Of a stretch of DNA of 31,604 nt, positions 1 to 7,912 are shown in pieces. Under the pieces are notes generated by a model, which was not told the origin of the DNA, did not search any database, and saw only the letters and a program-made list of their open reading frames with translations. The position numbers were made by a program, and so were the translations under genes. Location of the stretch: the IMG/VR virus record IMGVR_UViG_3300030012_003007, positions 1-31,604 of that record. The stretch is one strand, 5' to 3'. Within the stretch, counting starts at the first letter, position 1. Each line of letters begins with the position of its first letter. This stretch comes from a virus.

Positions 1-195
1 AATATATTCTGGATCAGCTATATTTTTATGAGTGTCTAACCATATGCTTGGGAAGTCAAGTATCTCACTTACATCTTCAGCATATTCACCCAAATCAGCT
101 CCATTATCAGGACCCATATCAGCATTGTGCTTTATGTTGTCTCTGTATGCTTTTATGAGCTTTTGCTTTTGCTCATTTGTTATGTTATATAACAT
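1..195 (-). CDS. Acidic small protein, 96-residue family, copy A (C-terminus cut by window edge)
   Basis: The reading frame starts at 195 and runs off the left edge, giving 65 residues. It is the same gene as the intact 96-residue protein at 30470-30760 and differs from it at two of the 65 residues (N4 for D, K22 for A). The start is supported by an AAGGAG-type ribosome site just upstream and by a sigma70-type promoter at 288-315. The visible part is acidic and has no signal peptide, membrane segment or catalytic motif that I recognise. A host-takeover or DNA-mimic role would be a guess. It lies downstream of the 95-residue gene and a structured non-coding stretch, exactly as at the right end. 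Confidence 0.85.
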   Translation of the reverse strand, partial: MLYNITNEQKQKLIKAYRDNIKHNADMGPDNGADLGEYAEDVSEILDFPSIWLDTHKNIADPEYI

Positions 196-214
196 AGTTT
201 TTCTCCTTTTTTGT

Positions 215-255
215 GTTATGCTACTAATTGAAAAAGAAACTGTTAGTAGCATAAC
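215..255 (-). promoter_or_regulatory. 13-bp perfect hairpin in the 5' leader of the copy A 96-residue gene
   Basis: GTTATGCTACTAA (215-227) and TTAGTAGCATAAC (243-255) are perfectly complementary around a 15-nt loop. On the minus transcript this stem falls between the leader hairpin at 259-282 and the ribosome site near 205. The right-hand copy of this leader lacks it, so it looks like an insertion or a loss. It could control translation or mRNA stability; the function is not known. Confidence 0.7.
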
Positions 256-258
256 TGT

Positions 259-282
259 TATATTAGCTAAATTGCTAATATA
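259..282 (-). promoter_or_regulatory. Leader hairpin at the predicted transcript 5' end (copy A)
   Basis: TATATTAGC and GCTAATATA form a 9-bp stem with a 6-nt loop, placed directly after the -10 box at 288-293. The right-hand copy (30775-30798) keeps both arms unchanged, while its loop reads TCTATT instead of TAAATT. Keeping the stem while the loop varies points to selection on the structure. A protective 5' mRNA hairpin or part of a mobile promoter/stem-loop cassette would both fit. Confidence 0.7.
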
Positions 283-287
283 GTATT

Positions 288-315
288 ATAATAGCACATA
301 TTTGTATTGTGTCAA
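288..315 (-). promoter_or_regulatory. Sigma70-type promoter for the copy A 96-residue gene
   Basis: Read on the minus strand: -35 TTGACA (315-310), a 16-nt spacer ending in TGC (extended -10), then -10 TATTAT (293-288). An overlapping TATAAT lies at 290-285. The upstream bases TTAGGGGC are shared with the promoter at 30383-30410. The same design occurs at 28931, 29850, 30383 and 30804. Likely read by the host housekeeping RNA polymerase early in infection (inference). Confidence 0.8.
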
Positions 316-438
316 GCCCCTAATTTGTCGCTATTTTGCTTGGTTTTTTAGCTGTTGTGTATAATATTCAGTTGTGTTTTGCTGTAGTTTTATGCTATAT
401 TAGTTGTATTAGTGTTATAAAGCTAATAACACTTACAG

Positions 439-604
439 AACACCCGCCCAAAACGGCTTGTGTAGCTTGGGTGTTTTTGGGATAGGGTTGAGGCAAAGAA
501 ATGGCCCAAGCTAATGCGATAACGGTGATCTATAATAGGGATTGCTTGGCTGAAATAAAGCATATTAAGTGACACTTGCCGTAGTGTGTTATAGACCCGT
601 TATC
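439..604. ncRNA. Structured intergenic element with a predicted pseudoknot, left copy
   Basis: This is most of the gene-free stretch 196-602. Visible pairings: AACACCC (439-445) with GGGTGTT (469-475), the latter followed by a short T run; CCAAGC (506-511) with GCTTGG (544-549); GATAACGG (518-525) with CCGTTATC (597-604), extended by CTATAA (530-535) with TTATAG (589-594); and a small hairpin ACACT/AGTGT (572-587). The second and third pairings interlock as an H-type pseudoknot. The 3' arm touches the stop codon of the 95-residue gene, so on the minus transcript this is its 3' untranslated region. An RNA element, a packaging site next to the small-terminase-like gene, or an origin are all possible. 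No known RNA family was recognised, and 316-438 shows nothing distinct beyond AT-rich sequence. Confidence 0.5.
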
Positions 605-890
605 AACAAACTTCTTTAACTGTGGTTATTTCAGATACTTTGTATATGTCAGTCATATACATTCTGTTTAGCTTTTTAGCGGCTGTGTCAGCGGCTGTTT
701 TGTTAGCATATATTAATCTGTGATACTTTCTCTTTGTAGCACTTTCAACATTTTCATTGTAGTTTTGTAGTATAACAAATTGATCGTGTGCTGTAATCAT
801 ATACATTTTAGGCACAGCTATAGTGCTTTTTTCAGCACCCCCAAACATTACCATTGTGTCCAGTATTTTGTATTCAAATGGGCGAGCCAT
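603..890 (-). CDS. Hypothetical protein, 95 residues (MARP family, copy A)
   Basis: The start codon shares its A with the stop of the small-terminase-like gene upstream (TAATG), so translation is probably coupled. The counterpart at the right end is the 90-residue protein at 31106-31378. Both start MARP, keep STIAVP and MY near residues 20-30 and KYH and YANKT in the second half, and differ strongly elsewhere, especially in the middle and at the C-terminus. It is small and basic, with no membrane segment and no known domain that I recognise. Its fixed position after the small-terminase-like gene suggests a packaging or DNA-binding accessory role, but that is inference only. Confidence 0.8.
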   Translation of the reverse strand: MARPFEYKILDTMVMFGGAEKSTIAVPKMYMITAHDQFVILQNYNENVESATKRKYHRLIYANKTAADTAAKKLNRMYMTDIYKVSEITTVKEVC

Positions 891-1264
891 TACTCATCGC
901 TCCAAGGCAGTGGTTGATTGTTTTCACTACCAACGGGTGTATCACTTTGTCCCAACATATTTTTGCCTAACCATATTAGCATAACAGCATTTCCTTTGAG
1001 TGCTACATCAATTTGAGCCCTTCTTAGCCGTTGATTAGTTTCACTATATGCTTTTTGTATAATATCACGAAAGTTGTATTTTAGTGTTTCTCTTGGTATG
1101 TCAAACCACTCTGCTATCTCCTGGTAATTACAATGTAAAGCGGCTAATTTATACACTTCTTTGGGGTCAATAACTCGCTTGTTATCACCTCTGCCTATTA
1201 CAAGCCCTTCTTTGGTGATAGTGCCCCACTTTTCGTGCTTTCTTTTGTAGTCGTCTTTACTCAC
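890..1264 (-). CDS. Terminase small subunit-like DNA-binding protein (copy A)
   Basis: This 124-residue protein has a helix-turn-helix-like segment at about residues 40-65 (a YKLAALHCNYQEIAEWFDI stretch followed by PRETLKYNF). It is followed by the pattern LRRAQIDVALKGNAVMLIWLG and by LGQSD, typical of small-terminase-like proteins of marine phages. The family role is recognising viral DNA and loading the large terminase. The start is GTG at 1264, chosen because AAGGAG lies about 6 nt upstream. It overlaps the end of the 41-residue gene by 8 nt. It sits far from the large terminase in the window but would lie upstream of it in a circular map. A second copy, about 90% identical over 74 residues, lies at the right edge. 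Confidence 0.75.
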   Translation of the reverse strand: MSKDDYKRKHEKWGTITKEGLVIGRGDNKRVIDPKEVYKLAALHCNYQEIAEWFDIPRETLKYNFRDIIQKAYSETNQRLRRAQIDVALKGNAVMLIWLGKNMLGQSDTPVGSENNQPLPWSDE

Positions 1265-1382
1265 TGTCAGCTCCTTTATAGTATGCTTTAATTAGCTCAA
1301 ACTGATGGTGTGAGTCCAGTTTAACAAAGTCTCTCATTGTGTAGTTTTGGTTCAATAACCAGTCTGTAAATGTCATCTTCAT
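1257..1382 (-). CDS. Small hypothetical protein, 41 residues
   Basis: A short open frame with a very strong ribosome site (GGAGG about 6 nt before ATG at 1382). It ends 8 nt inside the small-terminase-like gene, whose own ribosome site lies within it. It begins MKMTFTDWLL and ends KGADSE. There is no cysteine, no membrane segment and no recognised domain. It fills most of the gap between the fibre operon and the small-terminase-like gene. The ribosome site, spacing and overlap support it as real; its function is unknown. Confidence 0.65.
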   Translation of the reverse strand: MKMTFTDWLLNQNYTMRDFVKLDSHHQFELIKAYYKGADSE

Positions 1383-1426
1383 ATAAGCCTCCTATTTTTA
1401 CGGTGTTGTATCACCTATAGCTTGTA

Positions 1427-1738
1427 TTATAAATGTAGTTCTTCACATTTAACTCTAAATCTTCTTGCTACTGTTCTTGATGCCGCTGTTGCTATTACAC
1501 ATTTCACTGTATATACTGTGCCAGCTGTGCCTCCGCTCAAAGTCACTGTTGTTGTAGTAGTTGTGTTGCTGTTAGAGTCTTTTGTAAGCCCAGTATCAAC
1601 TGTGTATGTTGCTGAACTTATGGTATCACCTGTAGTTAAAAAATCACTCCAGTTAATTGTGTAGTCTAAAACACTTTCAGGGTCTTTTCTAATAAATGCC
1701 CCTGTGTTGTCTCTCTCATATCCTGTTGATGCTGTCAT
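1427..1738 (-). CDS. Fibre-tail adaptor-like small beta protein, 103 residues
   Basis: The core reads KDPESVLDYTINWSDFLTTG, then DTISSATYTVDTGL, SGGTAGTVYTVKCVIATA, and a final RTVARRFRVK. This is the pattern of the phage fibre-tail adaptor family (GP7-like), a small immunoglobulin-like beta protein that joins fibres to the virion. It follows a related 105-residue gene at 1750 and the two large fibre genes, as expected for an adaptor. The N-terminal MTASTGYERDNTGAFIRKD resembles the short tails of family members. No signal peptide or membrane segment. The role is assigned by pattern recognition, not by a search. Confidence 0.65.
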   Translation of the reverse strand: MTASTGYERDNTGAFIRKDPESVLDYTINWSDFLTTGDTISSATYTVDTGLTKDSNSNTTTTTTVTLSGGTAGTVYTVKCVIATAASRTVARRFRVKCEELHL

Positions 1739-1749
1739 ATGTATATTTA

Positions 1750-2067
1750 TTACTCCTTTACAAGTATATCAAAGTGATATACAATAGTTTTGCCCGTGTT
1801 TGTTGTTGCTGTTAGCTTAACGGGGTATAATCCTGTTGTTTGTGCCTCAAAATATGCCATTGCTATGTGTGGTATAGTGTGTCCGCCGTCTTGGTCCGTG
1901 TATGCCCCAAATTCACTTATGTTCATACCTGTTGTTGATGTGTATATCACTGTGCTTATGCTGTCGCCCGTTGCCAACTCCCCAAAAAGGTCTATTGCCA
2001 AGTCCTGTTTTGTGCCAGTAAGCATCTCTATATACTTTGTGGTGTTTGCTTGTTTCCAATCAGTCAT
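1750..2067 (-). CDS. Small beta-rich virion protein, 105 residues, related to the adaptor downstream
   Basis: It shares the pattern of the 103-residue neighbour: a LATGDSISTVIYTSTTGM stretch in the middle, then TGLYPVKLTATTNTGKTIVY and a beta strand at the end. It starts MTDWKQANTTKYI and probably adopts a single immunoglobulin-like fold. The start shares its A with the stop of the 642-residue fibre gene, so the two are probably translationally coupled. Probably a fibre-associated or adaptor protein that arose by duplication with its neighbour. The exact role is unknown. Confidence 0.6.
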   Translation of the reverse strand: MTDWKQANTTKYIEMLTGTKQDLAIDLFGELATGDSISTVIYTSTTGMNISEFGAYTDQDGGHTIPHIAMAYFEAQTTGLYPVKLTATTNTGKTIVYHFDILVKE

Positions 2068-3995
2068 TATTCCTGTAGCCCTTTGCTGTCTATGACCCTT
2101 GTGTAGCTGTGTGCTGTAAGTGTCCGTGTTGTGGGGTCAGCTGTAATAGTCCTTGTGTAGCTGTGTGCTGTAAGTGTTCGTGTGTGTTCAGTTGTAGCAT
2201 ATATGTTTGTTCTTGTGGGTCTCTCTTCTATCCTCGCGGGACTTGGTGCTCTCAATACCAAATAACCAGCTTGATCGTTTTGTGTTGCCACTGTTAAGTC
2301 AGCTATGCTTACCACTGCTTTGGGTTCTTGTCTGTATATGCCTTGTGCTTCAGTGACCCTAATCAACACTCCCACTTCATCGCTGTTGGGATTTGCTATG
2401 CCAAATTGTGATGTTAAACTTATGGGATTACTTACTAATGTGTCAATTAACACAGTTGGTTGTATGTCAGCTATATTAACATTAGAGCTGATGCTGTCTG
2501 TGCCAGTTGTGTGTGCTACACTTACATTATCAGCATCTAAACTTACACTAAAACTTGTGCTTAAATCATTTGTTGTGCCAGCTAATGTGCTTTTAATTAG
2601 TCCTGTCTCTGTGGGTGTTAGTGCTACATCAAAAGCTGAACTTACATTAGGCTCAGGACTACTTAATCGCATACCACCCAATGCTGTTAAATTAAATTTA
2701 CTTGCTACTGTGTCTATTTCATTAACATTTAGTCCGTGTGTTTGTGCTATACCGCTGTCTGCTATGTTGCTAACACTAAAATTTGCTGTTAAATCAGCTG
2801 AAGATGTAAATAACGGCATATATGCTATGTTTAATTTTGCTGAATGTAGTGTGCTTTCAACTGCTGTTGTTTGGTTAGATGCTTTAGTGTAGTAAGCTAT
2901 GTCCAAGCTGTTGTCGTCCAACAGTTCCATTGTAGGCACTACTTCATTAATTAATCCGTCGTTTAAATTGTCAGCATACTCCTGTGTCCTAATCAAATAG
3001 GGTCCTGTTTTGCTTGTATCATCTCTGCTAATGTTCCCTGTGGTAGAGGATATTTCATAACCGTGTTGTAGCACTTTGTCATTACCAGTTGATGTAGCAT
3101 TTAGTATGTTTGTGTCTGTGCTTGTTTTTAGTGTGATATTGTCTGCTTGTCCATCAGGTCTTACTGTGCCATATTGAACTAAAACACTACTGTTTTTATA
3201 AACTGAATCATCAGGTATCAAGCTGTTTATGTTGTTGCTTGTATTGGGCTGTAGTGTTTGTAGCCCTGTGTGTAAAAATGCCCTGCCTGTGTATGTATAT
3301 TTTGCTTTAATGCTATAAACTTTAAAACCTGTAAGTATGTTAAAATTGTATTGTAATTGACTTTGGCTATAACGACCCCTAAACTTTATAAAAACACAGG
3401 GTCTATGTCCAAAGGGAAAATCAACATCACTACTTGTTTCAGCATCCTGTAAATGTCCAGGTGTTGTTAGTGTAATTGTTTGCCTACCAGATGATGTAAT
3501 AAAAACTGTGTCGTCATAAGCTGTGCCCTGTGATGTGCTGTTGCTACTATCAATTTGAACTGATCCATATATGTCTTGTCCCCTGCCTCCAGGTCCAGAC
3601 AGTTCGTGTCCAATACTTACTGTGGGCTCTAAATCAATTTCTACTGTCATTGCTGTAGCTGTTAGTGTAGCTAAATTAGGTATTTCAGTAAAATCAAATT
3701 GATATATGTGTTGGATACCACCAATTTGGTTGCTTGAACCTACTCCGTTAATACTTAAACAGTTGTCAGTATCGCTACTTGGCTTGTAATTGTAAAGTGT
3801 AGCATAACCATATGATGCCTGTGGGGCAAATGTTTCAAAATAATCTTGGGTTCCGCTACTGTCAAATAGTGCTACAGGTCTTTTGTAATCAGTTGTTTGG
3901 GATCTTGTTGTTGAGTAGTGTGCTATAGTGTGGTCTTCACTAAATGCTGTAAAGTTTGTTGCTAAATTTATGTCGCCTGCTGTTATAGTAGCCAT
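2067..3995 (-). CDS. Tail fibre / virion surface protein, 642 residues, repeat-rich
   Basis: A large Ser/Thr/Asn-rich protein with no enzyme motif. Around residues 400-560 there are about six degenerate repeats of 25-30 residues, each centred on a core such as SADLTANFSVS, ASKFNLTA, SSAFDVAL, STSFSVSL, SSNVNIA or TSQFGIA, which suggests a repeating beta structure. The C-terminus carries short tandem repeats of the TRTLTAHSYTRTITADP kind, a style seen in many marine phage virion proteins. It lies between the 1131-residue fibre and the small adaptor genes. Role inferred: part of the distal fibre or receptor-binding apparatus. Confidence 0.7.
   Translation of the reverse strand: MATITAGDINLATNFTAFSEDHTIAHYSTTRSQTTDYKRPVALFDSSGTQDYFETFAPQASYGYATLYNYKPSSDTDNCLSINGVGSSNQIGGIQHIYQFDFTEIPNLATLTATAMTVEIDLEPTVSIGHELSGPGGRGQDIYGSVQIDSSNSTSQGTAYDDTVFITSSGRQTITLTTPGHLQDAETSSDVDFPFGHRPCVFIKFRGRYSQSQLQYNFNILTGFKVYSIKAKYTYTGRAFLHTGLQTLQPNTSNNINSLIPDDSVYKNSSVLVQYGTVRPDGQADNITLKTSTDTNILNATSTGNDKVLQHGYEISSTTGNISRDDTSKTGPYLIRTQEYADNLNDGLINEVVPTMELLDDNSLDIAYYTKASNQTTAVESTLHSAKLNIAYMPLFTSSADLTANFSVSNIADSGIAQTHGLNVNEIDTVASKFNLTALGGMRLSSPEPNVSSAFDVALTPTETGLIKSTLAGTTNDLSTSFSVSLDADNVSVAHTTGTDSISSNVNIADIQPTVLIDTLVSNPISLTSQFGIANPNSDEVGVLIRVTEAQGIYRQEPKAVVSIADLTVATQNDQAGYLVLRAPSPARIEERPTRTNIYATTEHTRTLTAHSYTRTITADPTTRTLTAHSYTRVIDSKGLQE
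2085..2215 (-). repeat. Short tandem repeat in the 3' end of the 642-residue fibre gene
   Basis: A unit of about 30 nt (containing CTTGTGTAGCTGTGTGCTG on the plus strand) appears at about 2098 and again at about 2153, with related sequence between and after. It encodes the C-terminal TRTLTAHSYTR-type repeats. Such units expand and shrink easily and may vary between strains. Confidence 0.7.
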
Positions 3996-4007
3996 TCAGC
4001 ATACCCC

Positions 4008-7000
4008 TTAACCAGCACTAACTTTTAATGTGCCACTATCGTTCCAAAGCTGTCCTACTACACTTGGATCACTTGTTGGTAAGTTAGGTAGCACTACTTT
4101 AATTGTTTCTATGCTTACTGTGTCTGTGCCAGCATCTACTTTTATAGCATTTGCTTCACTATTTGATTCAACTCTAAAATCAACATCGTTGCTGTCTTCG
4201 TTGATTACTACACTATCACCATTAATATCTAAACAAGCTGTTGTGCTGTTATCACCATTTGCTGTAGCACTAAACTCTAATCTTGAACCGTTGGCAGAAG
4301 TAGTAAAGTCTTCTGTAGCTCGCATAAACATAGAAGCCGCTGTTGCTTTACCAGTTGTTGCTCCTGTGCTACCACCACCAAAGAAGCCACCTAAAATTTG
4401 ATTTGATTCAACTGCCGCTTGTGTAGTGTTTGTTGCTGATTTGTTTCTTCTTTGAAACCATATGTTTCCGTATGCTTGATCACCACTTGTTCTGTTTGTG
4501 TTTGGTGATGTTAATGCTCCGTGTTCATCAGAAGCATCAAAAGCCAATGTAGGCCAACTTAAATCACTTGTTGTGCCATCACCTCTTGATATTGCTGTAA
4601 TTTGGATACCTTCGTTAAACAACATATTAGCATCTGGTGTATCTGTGCCTGCTTTAACACTTAACACACCATTTATGTGTGTCATATTTGTTGTTCCACC
4701 TGTGCCTGGTCCAAATTGAGCAAAACCACCTGGGGCACCTGATGCCGCCCAACCATATGAGCCACCTGGTCCATAGTCCCCTGTTGGTAGTGTAGGTTTT
4801 ACTAATATGTTTGCTGTGCCATTTGGATCAAAAACTAAATTACCATTTGCTGTTGTGCTTACCGTTATGCTGTTGCTACTTTCATTAAAAACTAAATGTC
4901 CGTCCATTAGTTTTGTTTGTGCTGTTTCAAATAATGCCGCTTGTGTATTGTTAGCATAATCAGTTGGGTGTAATCCACCATTATCATATAATTTTATTTC
5001 AATAGCATTGTTGCTAACACTTGTTGATCCACTTGCTAAACTACCACCATCACCTAAAACACCTGCTATAAAGCCTGGGTAAGCATAACCTATGCTTGAA
5101 CCGTTGCTTGAGTAAGCACCAAATCCAAAACTACCTGCCGCTCCGCCTGCCGCTAAAGCTGATGATGTATGATCACTTGCTACTTCAATTGAGTAGTTTG
5201 CTGAGTTTGTTGAATTTCTTCTTGTTGTAAGTATATCACCATAATCTGGTCCTTTAACACTAACACCACCAGCATCATCAACTACTACATTTTGTAAGTT
5301 AGTTTGTCCTGCTTCAATATCAAGTGTTGGCATAGTTGTTCTTATGCCTCTGCCGTTCATTACATCTTTTGTGGATATTCTTACTTTACCTAATGTTGCT
5401 AAATCACCTTCTGTTTCGTTATTTGTAAAACCTGATGAATTGTATTGTAGTGCTACAGCATTAGTTCCAATTGAAACTACAGCATCAATAGTTCCTTCTA
5501 CTGGCTGTCCGCTTGCTGTTGTTTGTGATGCCGCCCAAGTGCCTGATGTGTCTTGTAAATAAACAATTCTTTTTGTTGTGTTTATGTCGCATATTTTACC
5601 TGTAGCACCTGAACTTGATGTAAGTGTAGCACCTGTTTCACCTTTGTATGGTGCCATAATGTCCATAGTAGCTCTTGTGCTGTCTGATCCATCATCTCTT
5701 GTTTGAAAACTTAAACTTGGGTGTATAATACCACTACCACTGTTGTGTTTAGAGTGTGCCCCTGTTAAATCTTGTATAAGTTGAAAGTTCATTCTACCAC
5801 TTGCTTGGTCAAAATACAATCCTGCCTGTGATGTGTTAGATGTGTCATTATCTGAAGCATTTACTCTAAGCATTGTGCCGTTTTGTGCTTCACTTGTAAT
5901 GTCATTTGTGTGTGCTACATCTGGTGCTGTAAGTGTGTCATCACCTGTAATTTCGCCATTAAGTGTAAGTTTGCTACTAACATCTATGTCTTGGGCAAAT
6001 ACATCAAATCTATTTGCTGTGCTACCTAAATCTACACCCGTAGCATTTGGTAGTATAGTGTCCGTTGCTTCTGTTTTACCTATTGTTATGTAATCTACAC
6101 CTGTAGCAAATGTGCTACCTGAAGTTTGAAAACCAATACCTGATGTGCTGTCTGGTGTAAAGAGATAAACTCCCGCACCAACTACTAAATTAGAAGCACC
6201 TGTAAATCCTGTGTCTGTGTCTGTGTCGTCAGCTATTTCAAATTTGCTTGTAGTTGAATTATATTTTAAAATTTTACCGTTTGCTACACCAGTTGTATCT
6301 ACATCAGTTAAAGCATTTATACTTGCCGCCGCTATACGAGCATCCGCTCTCGCATTTGTAAAATATAAATTACTTGAACCTTCTGTTATCTCATCTGTGT
6401 TGTCTTTTGTAAGTATTTGGCCATCTACATAAGCCTTAACACTTTGTTGTGATGGTATGTGTGTAGCACTATTAGATGCCATATCGTCTTCATCTTTTAT
6501 AGCATTTGTAATTCTCGCATCAGCCCTTGTGTTTGTAAAGTATAAGTTAGTTGATCCTTCACTAACATCATCACTGTCTCCGCTTAATTCACTTAAAGCA
6601 TCTTTAGTTGCTATTTGGGCATCTACATAAGTTTTAATTGCTTTGGCACTTGCTATAGTTGTGTCTGTGCCTGCTACAGCACTAATGTCTGTGTCTAATA
6701 CACCACTTTTTAAATTGTCTAATTCTATGTTTGTAATTGTGTTGTTGTCAGCATCAATTGACTTGTTTGTAAGTGTGTCTGTTGTAGCTCTACCTACAAG
6801 TGTTTCAGCACCTGTTGGTAATGTAATTGTGCCTGAGTTTGAAATACTGCTAATAATTGGTGTTGTAAGTGTTTTGTTTGTTAGTGTTTGTGTGTCAGTT
6901 AGTGTTGTGACTACACTTGTATCAACTACCACATTGTCAGCATTTACAGTTATACCGTTGCCCCCAATAACATTTACAGTAGCAATACCGCTGTCAGCAC

Positions 7001-7403
7001 CACCTGTCATACCAGCACCTGCTATAACTTCCGTAATATCACCAGCATTTTCAACCCAACTTAAATTACCACTGCCGTCAGTTGTTAGTCCATAACCATT
7101 TACTGGTGCTGTTGCTGGTAATGTAATTGTGTAAGCCGCTGTTGATGTTGGTGCTTTTAGTGTAATAGCATCTGAGCCGTTATCACTTGCTTCTTTAAAA
7201 ATTAAACTACCTACAGCACTTGATGTTGTGCTTGTTATAGTCAAGTCGCCGTTAAATGTTTGCGGCCCATTTATGTCTATTTTGTCAGTGTTTAAATTTA
7301 AAAAGTTAGAGTCCATCTCACTTATAGTAAGTGCTGAACCCTTGTTTAAATTATCACTACTAACTGCTGTAGAAGTTAAACTTCTTGTAGTTAATTTTGC
7401 CAT
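4008..7403 (-). CDS. Large tail fibre protein, 1131 residues
   Basis: Typical marine phage fibre features are visible: an N-terminal segment with MDSNFLNLNTDK (about 30-41); repeats built on NLYFTNxRADARI (about 286-298 and 344-356), each preceded by a KAYVDGQI or KTYVDAQI element; the module ANGKILKYNSTTSKFE (about 374-389); and a C-terminal LPTSDPSVVGQLWNDSGTLK. Such proteins form trimeric fibres that bind the host surface; a trimer is inferred from the family. No endosialidase chaperone or enzyme motif was recognised. The gene starts with ATG after a ribosome site and follows the 147-residue virion gene. A related module occurs in the C1q-like protein at 12193. Confidence 0.85.
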   Translation of the reverse strand: MAKLTTRSLTSTAVSSDNLNKGSALTISEMDSNFLNLNTDKIDINGPQTFNGDLTITSTTSSAVGSLIFKEASDNGSDAITLKAPTSTAAYTITLPATAPVNGYGLTTDGSGNLSWVENAGDITEVIAGAGMTGGADSGIATVNVIGGNGITVNADNVVVDTSVVTTLTDTQTLTNKTLTTPIISSISNSGTITLPTGAETLVGRATTDTLTNKSIDADNNTITNIELDNLKSGVLDTDISAVAGTDTTIASAKAIKTYVDAQIATKDALSELSGDSDDVSEGSTNLYFTNTRADARITNAIKDEDDMASNSATHIPSQQSVKAYVDGQILTKDNTDEITEGSSNLYFTNARADARIAAASINALTDVDTTGVANGKILKYNSTTSKFEIADDTDTDTGFTGASNLVVGAGVYLFTPDSTSGIGFQTSGSTFATGVDYITIGKTEATDTILPNATGVDLGSTANRFDVFAQDIDVSSKLTLNGEITGDDTLTAPDVAHTNDITSEAQNGTMLRVNASDNDTSNTSQAGLYFDQASGRMNFQLIQDLTGAHSKHNSGSGIIHPSLSFQTRDDGSDSTRATMDIMAPYKGETGATLTSSSGATGKICDINTTKRIVYLQDTSGTWAASQTTASGQPVEGTIDAVVSIGTNAVALQYNSSGFTNNETEGDLATLGKVRISTKDVMNGRGIRTTMPTLDIEAGQTNLQNVVVDDAGGVSVKGPDYGDILTTRRNSTNSANYSIEVASDHTSSALAAGGAAGSFGFGAYSSNGSSIGYAYPGFIAGVLGDGGSLASGSTSVSNNAIEIKLYDNGGLHPTDYANNTQAALFETAQTKLMDGHLVFNESSNSITVSTTANGNLVFDPNGTANILVKPTLPTGDYGPGGSYGWAASGAPGGFAQFGPGTGGTTNMTHINGVLSVKAGTDTPDANMLFNEGIQITAISRGDGTTSDLSWPTLAFDASDEHGALTSPNTNRTSGDQAYGNIWFQRRNKSATNTTQAAVESNQILGGFFGGGSTGATTGKATAASMFMRATEDFTTSANGSRLEFSATANGDNSTTACLDINGDSVVINEDSNDVDFRVESNSEANAIKVDAGTDTVSIETIKVVLPNLPTSDPSVVGQLWNDSGTLKVSAG

Positions 7404-7410
7404 ATGTTTA

Positions 7411-7854
7411 TTACTCCAGTGTTATTACTAAAGCATTAGCATTTATTTGAAAGGTATCACCTTGGGTCACTGTTTTAGCCACAGTTAAACCACCGTGAAA
7501 CAATAAATTACCACTTGAAGCGGCATCCCATATACCAATATGTGTCACTTGTGCTGAGTAGTCTGCTGTTGCTTGTGGGAAAGCTATTGCTTGGTCATTT
7601 TTTGCTGTAGTTGTGCCTGATGCTTGTGCTACTGTCCAAGTCAAGCTGTTAGAAGCATTTGACCTTGTGTAGCCCGCACCTGATATTTCTGCACCTGTGC
7701 CCGCATCAGTTGGATCAGCTGTATGTAGTGAAACATAAATCGCATTGTCCGCTGGTGCTGTAAAACTTGTTGCTGAATTACCAGCATTAGCATTGTTTCC
7801 AAATATGTGATTCAAAAGTGCTAATTCTAAATAGTTAGAAGCATTATTTGCCAT
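7411..7854 (-). CDS. Tail-associated virion protein, 147 residues (YVSLHTADPT family)
   Basis: The protein begins MANNASNYLELALLNHIFGN, then carries IYVSLHTADPTDAG, SGAGYTR, WTVA, IAFPQATADYSAQVTHIG, NLLFHGGL and a final beta segment. This matches a well-known single-domain beta protein coded beside phage tail fibre genes (the family sometimes called Gp80-like). It is at family length. It is the first gene of the distal fibre operon: a TATAAATAC motif lies at 7897-7905, and the ribosome site GGAG precedes the ATG. It probably sits at the base or tip of the fibre; the exact place is not known. Confidence 0.75.
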   Translation of the reverse strand: MANNASNYLELALLNHIFGNNANAGNSATSFTAPADNAIYVSLHTADPTDAGTGAEISGAGYTRSNASNSLTWTVAQASGTTTAKNDQAIAFPQATADYSAQVTHIGIWDAASSGNLLFHGGLTVAKTVTQGDTFQINANALVITLE

Positions 7855-7896
7855 TGTTTTCTCCTTATTATAATAAGTTGTATTAGATATCTACTT

Positions 7897-7905
7897 GTAT
7901 TTATA
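7897..7905 (-). promoter_or_regulatory. TATAAATAC late-promoter-like motif, distal fibre operon
   Basis: The minus strand reads TATAAATAC, identical to the T4-type late promoter core TATAAATA plus C. The predicted start would be about 38 nt before the ATG at 7854. One of four exact intergenic copies in the window. Confidence 0.55.
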
Positions 7906-7912
7906 CTTGCTA

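Noticed and set aside
32-283. Plus-strand open frame near the left end, repeated at 30597-30782
   Set aside because: It is the antisense shadow of the 96-residue genes, which have promoters and ribosome sites on the minus strand.
2085-2215. CRISPR-like short repeats
   Set aside because: They lie within a coding frame, encode a periodic protein tail and have no regular spacers.
1422-7431. Many plus-strand open frames of 60-195 residues opposite the fibre genes
   Set aside because: They are hydrophobic, low-complexity shadows caused by the Ser/Thr/Ala-rich minus-strand genes and lack ribosome sites.
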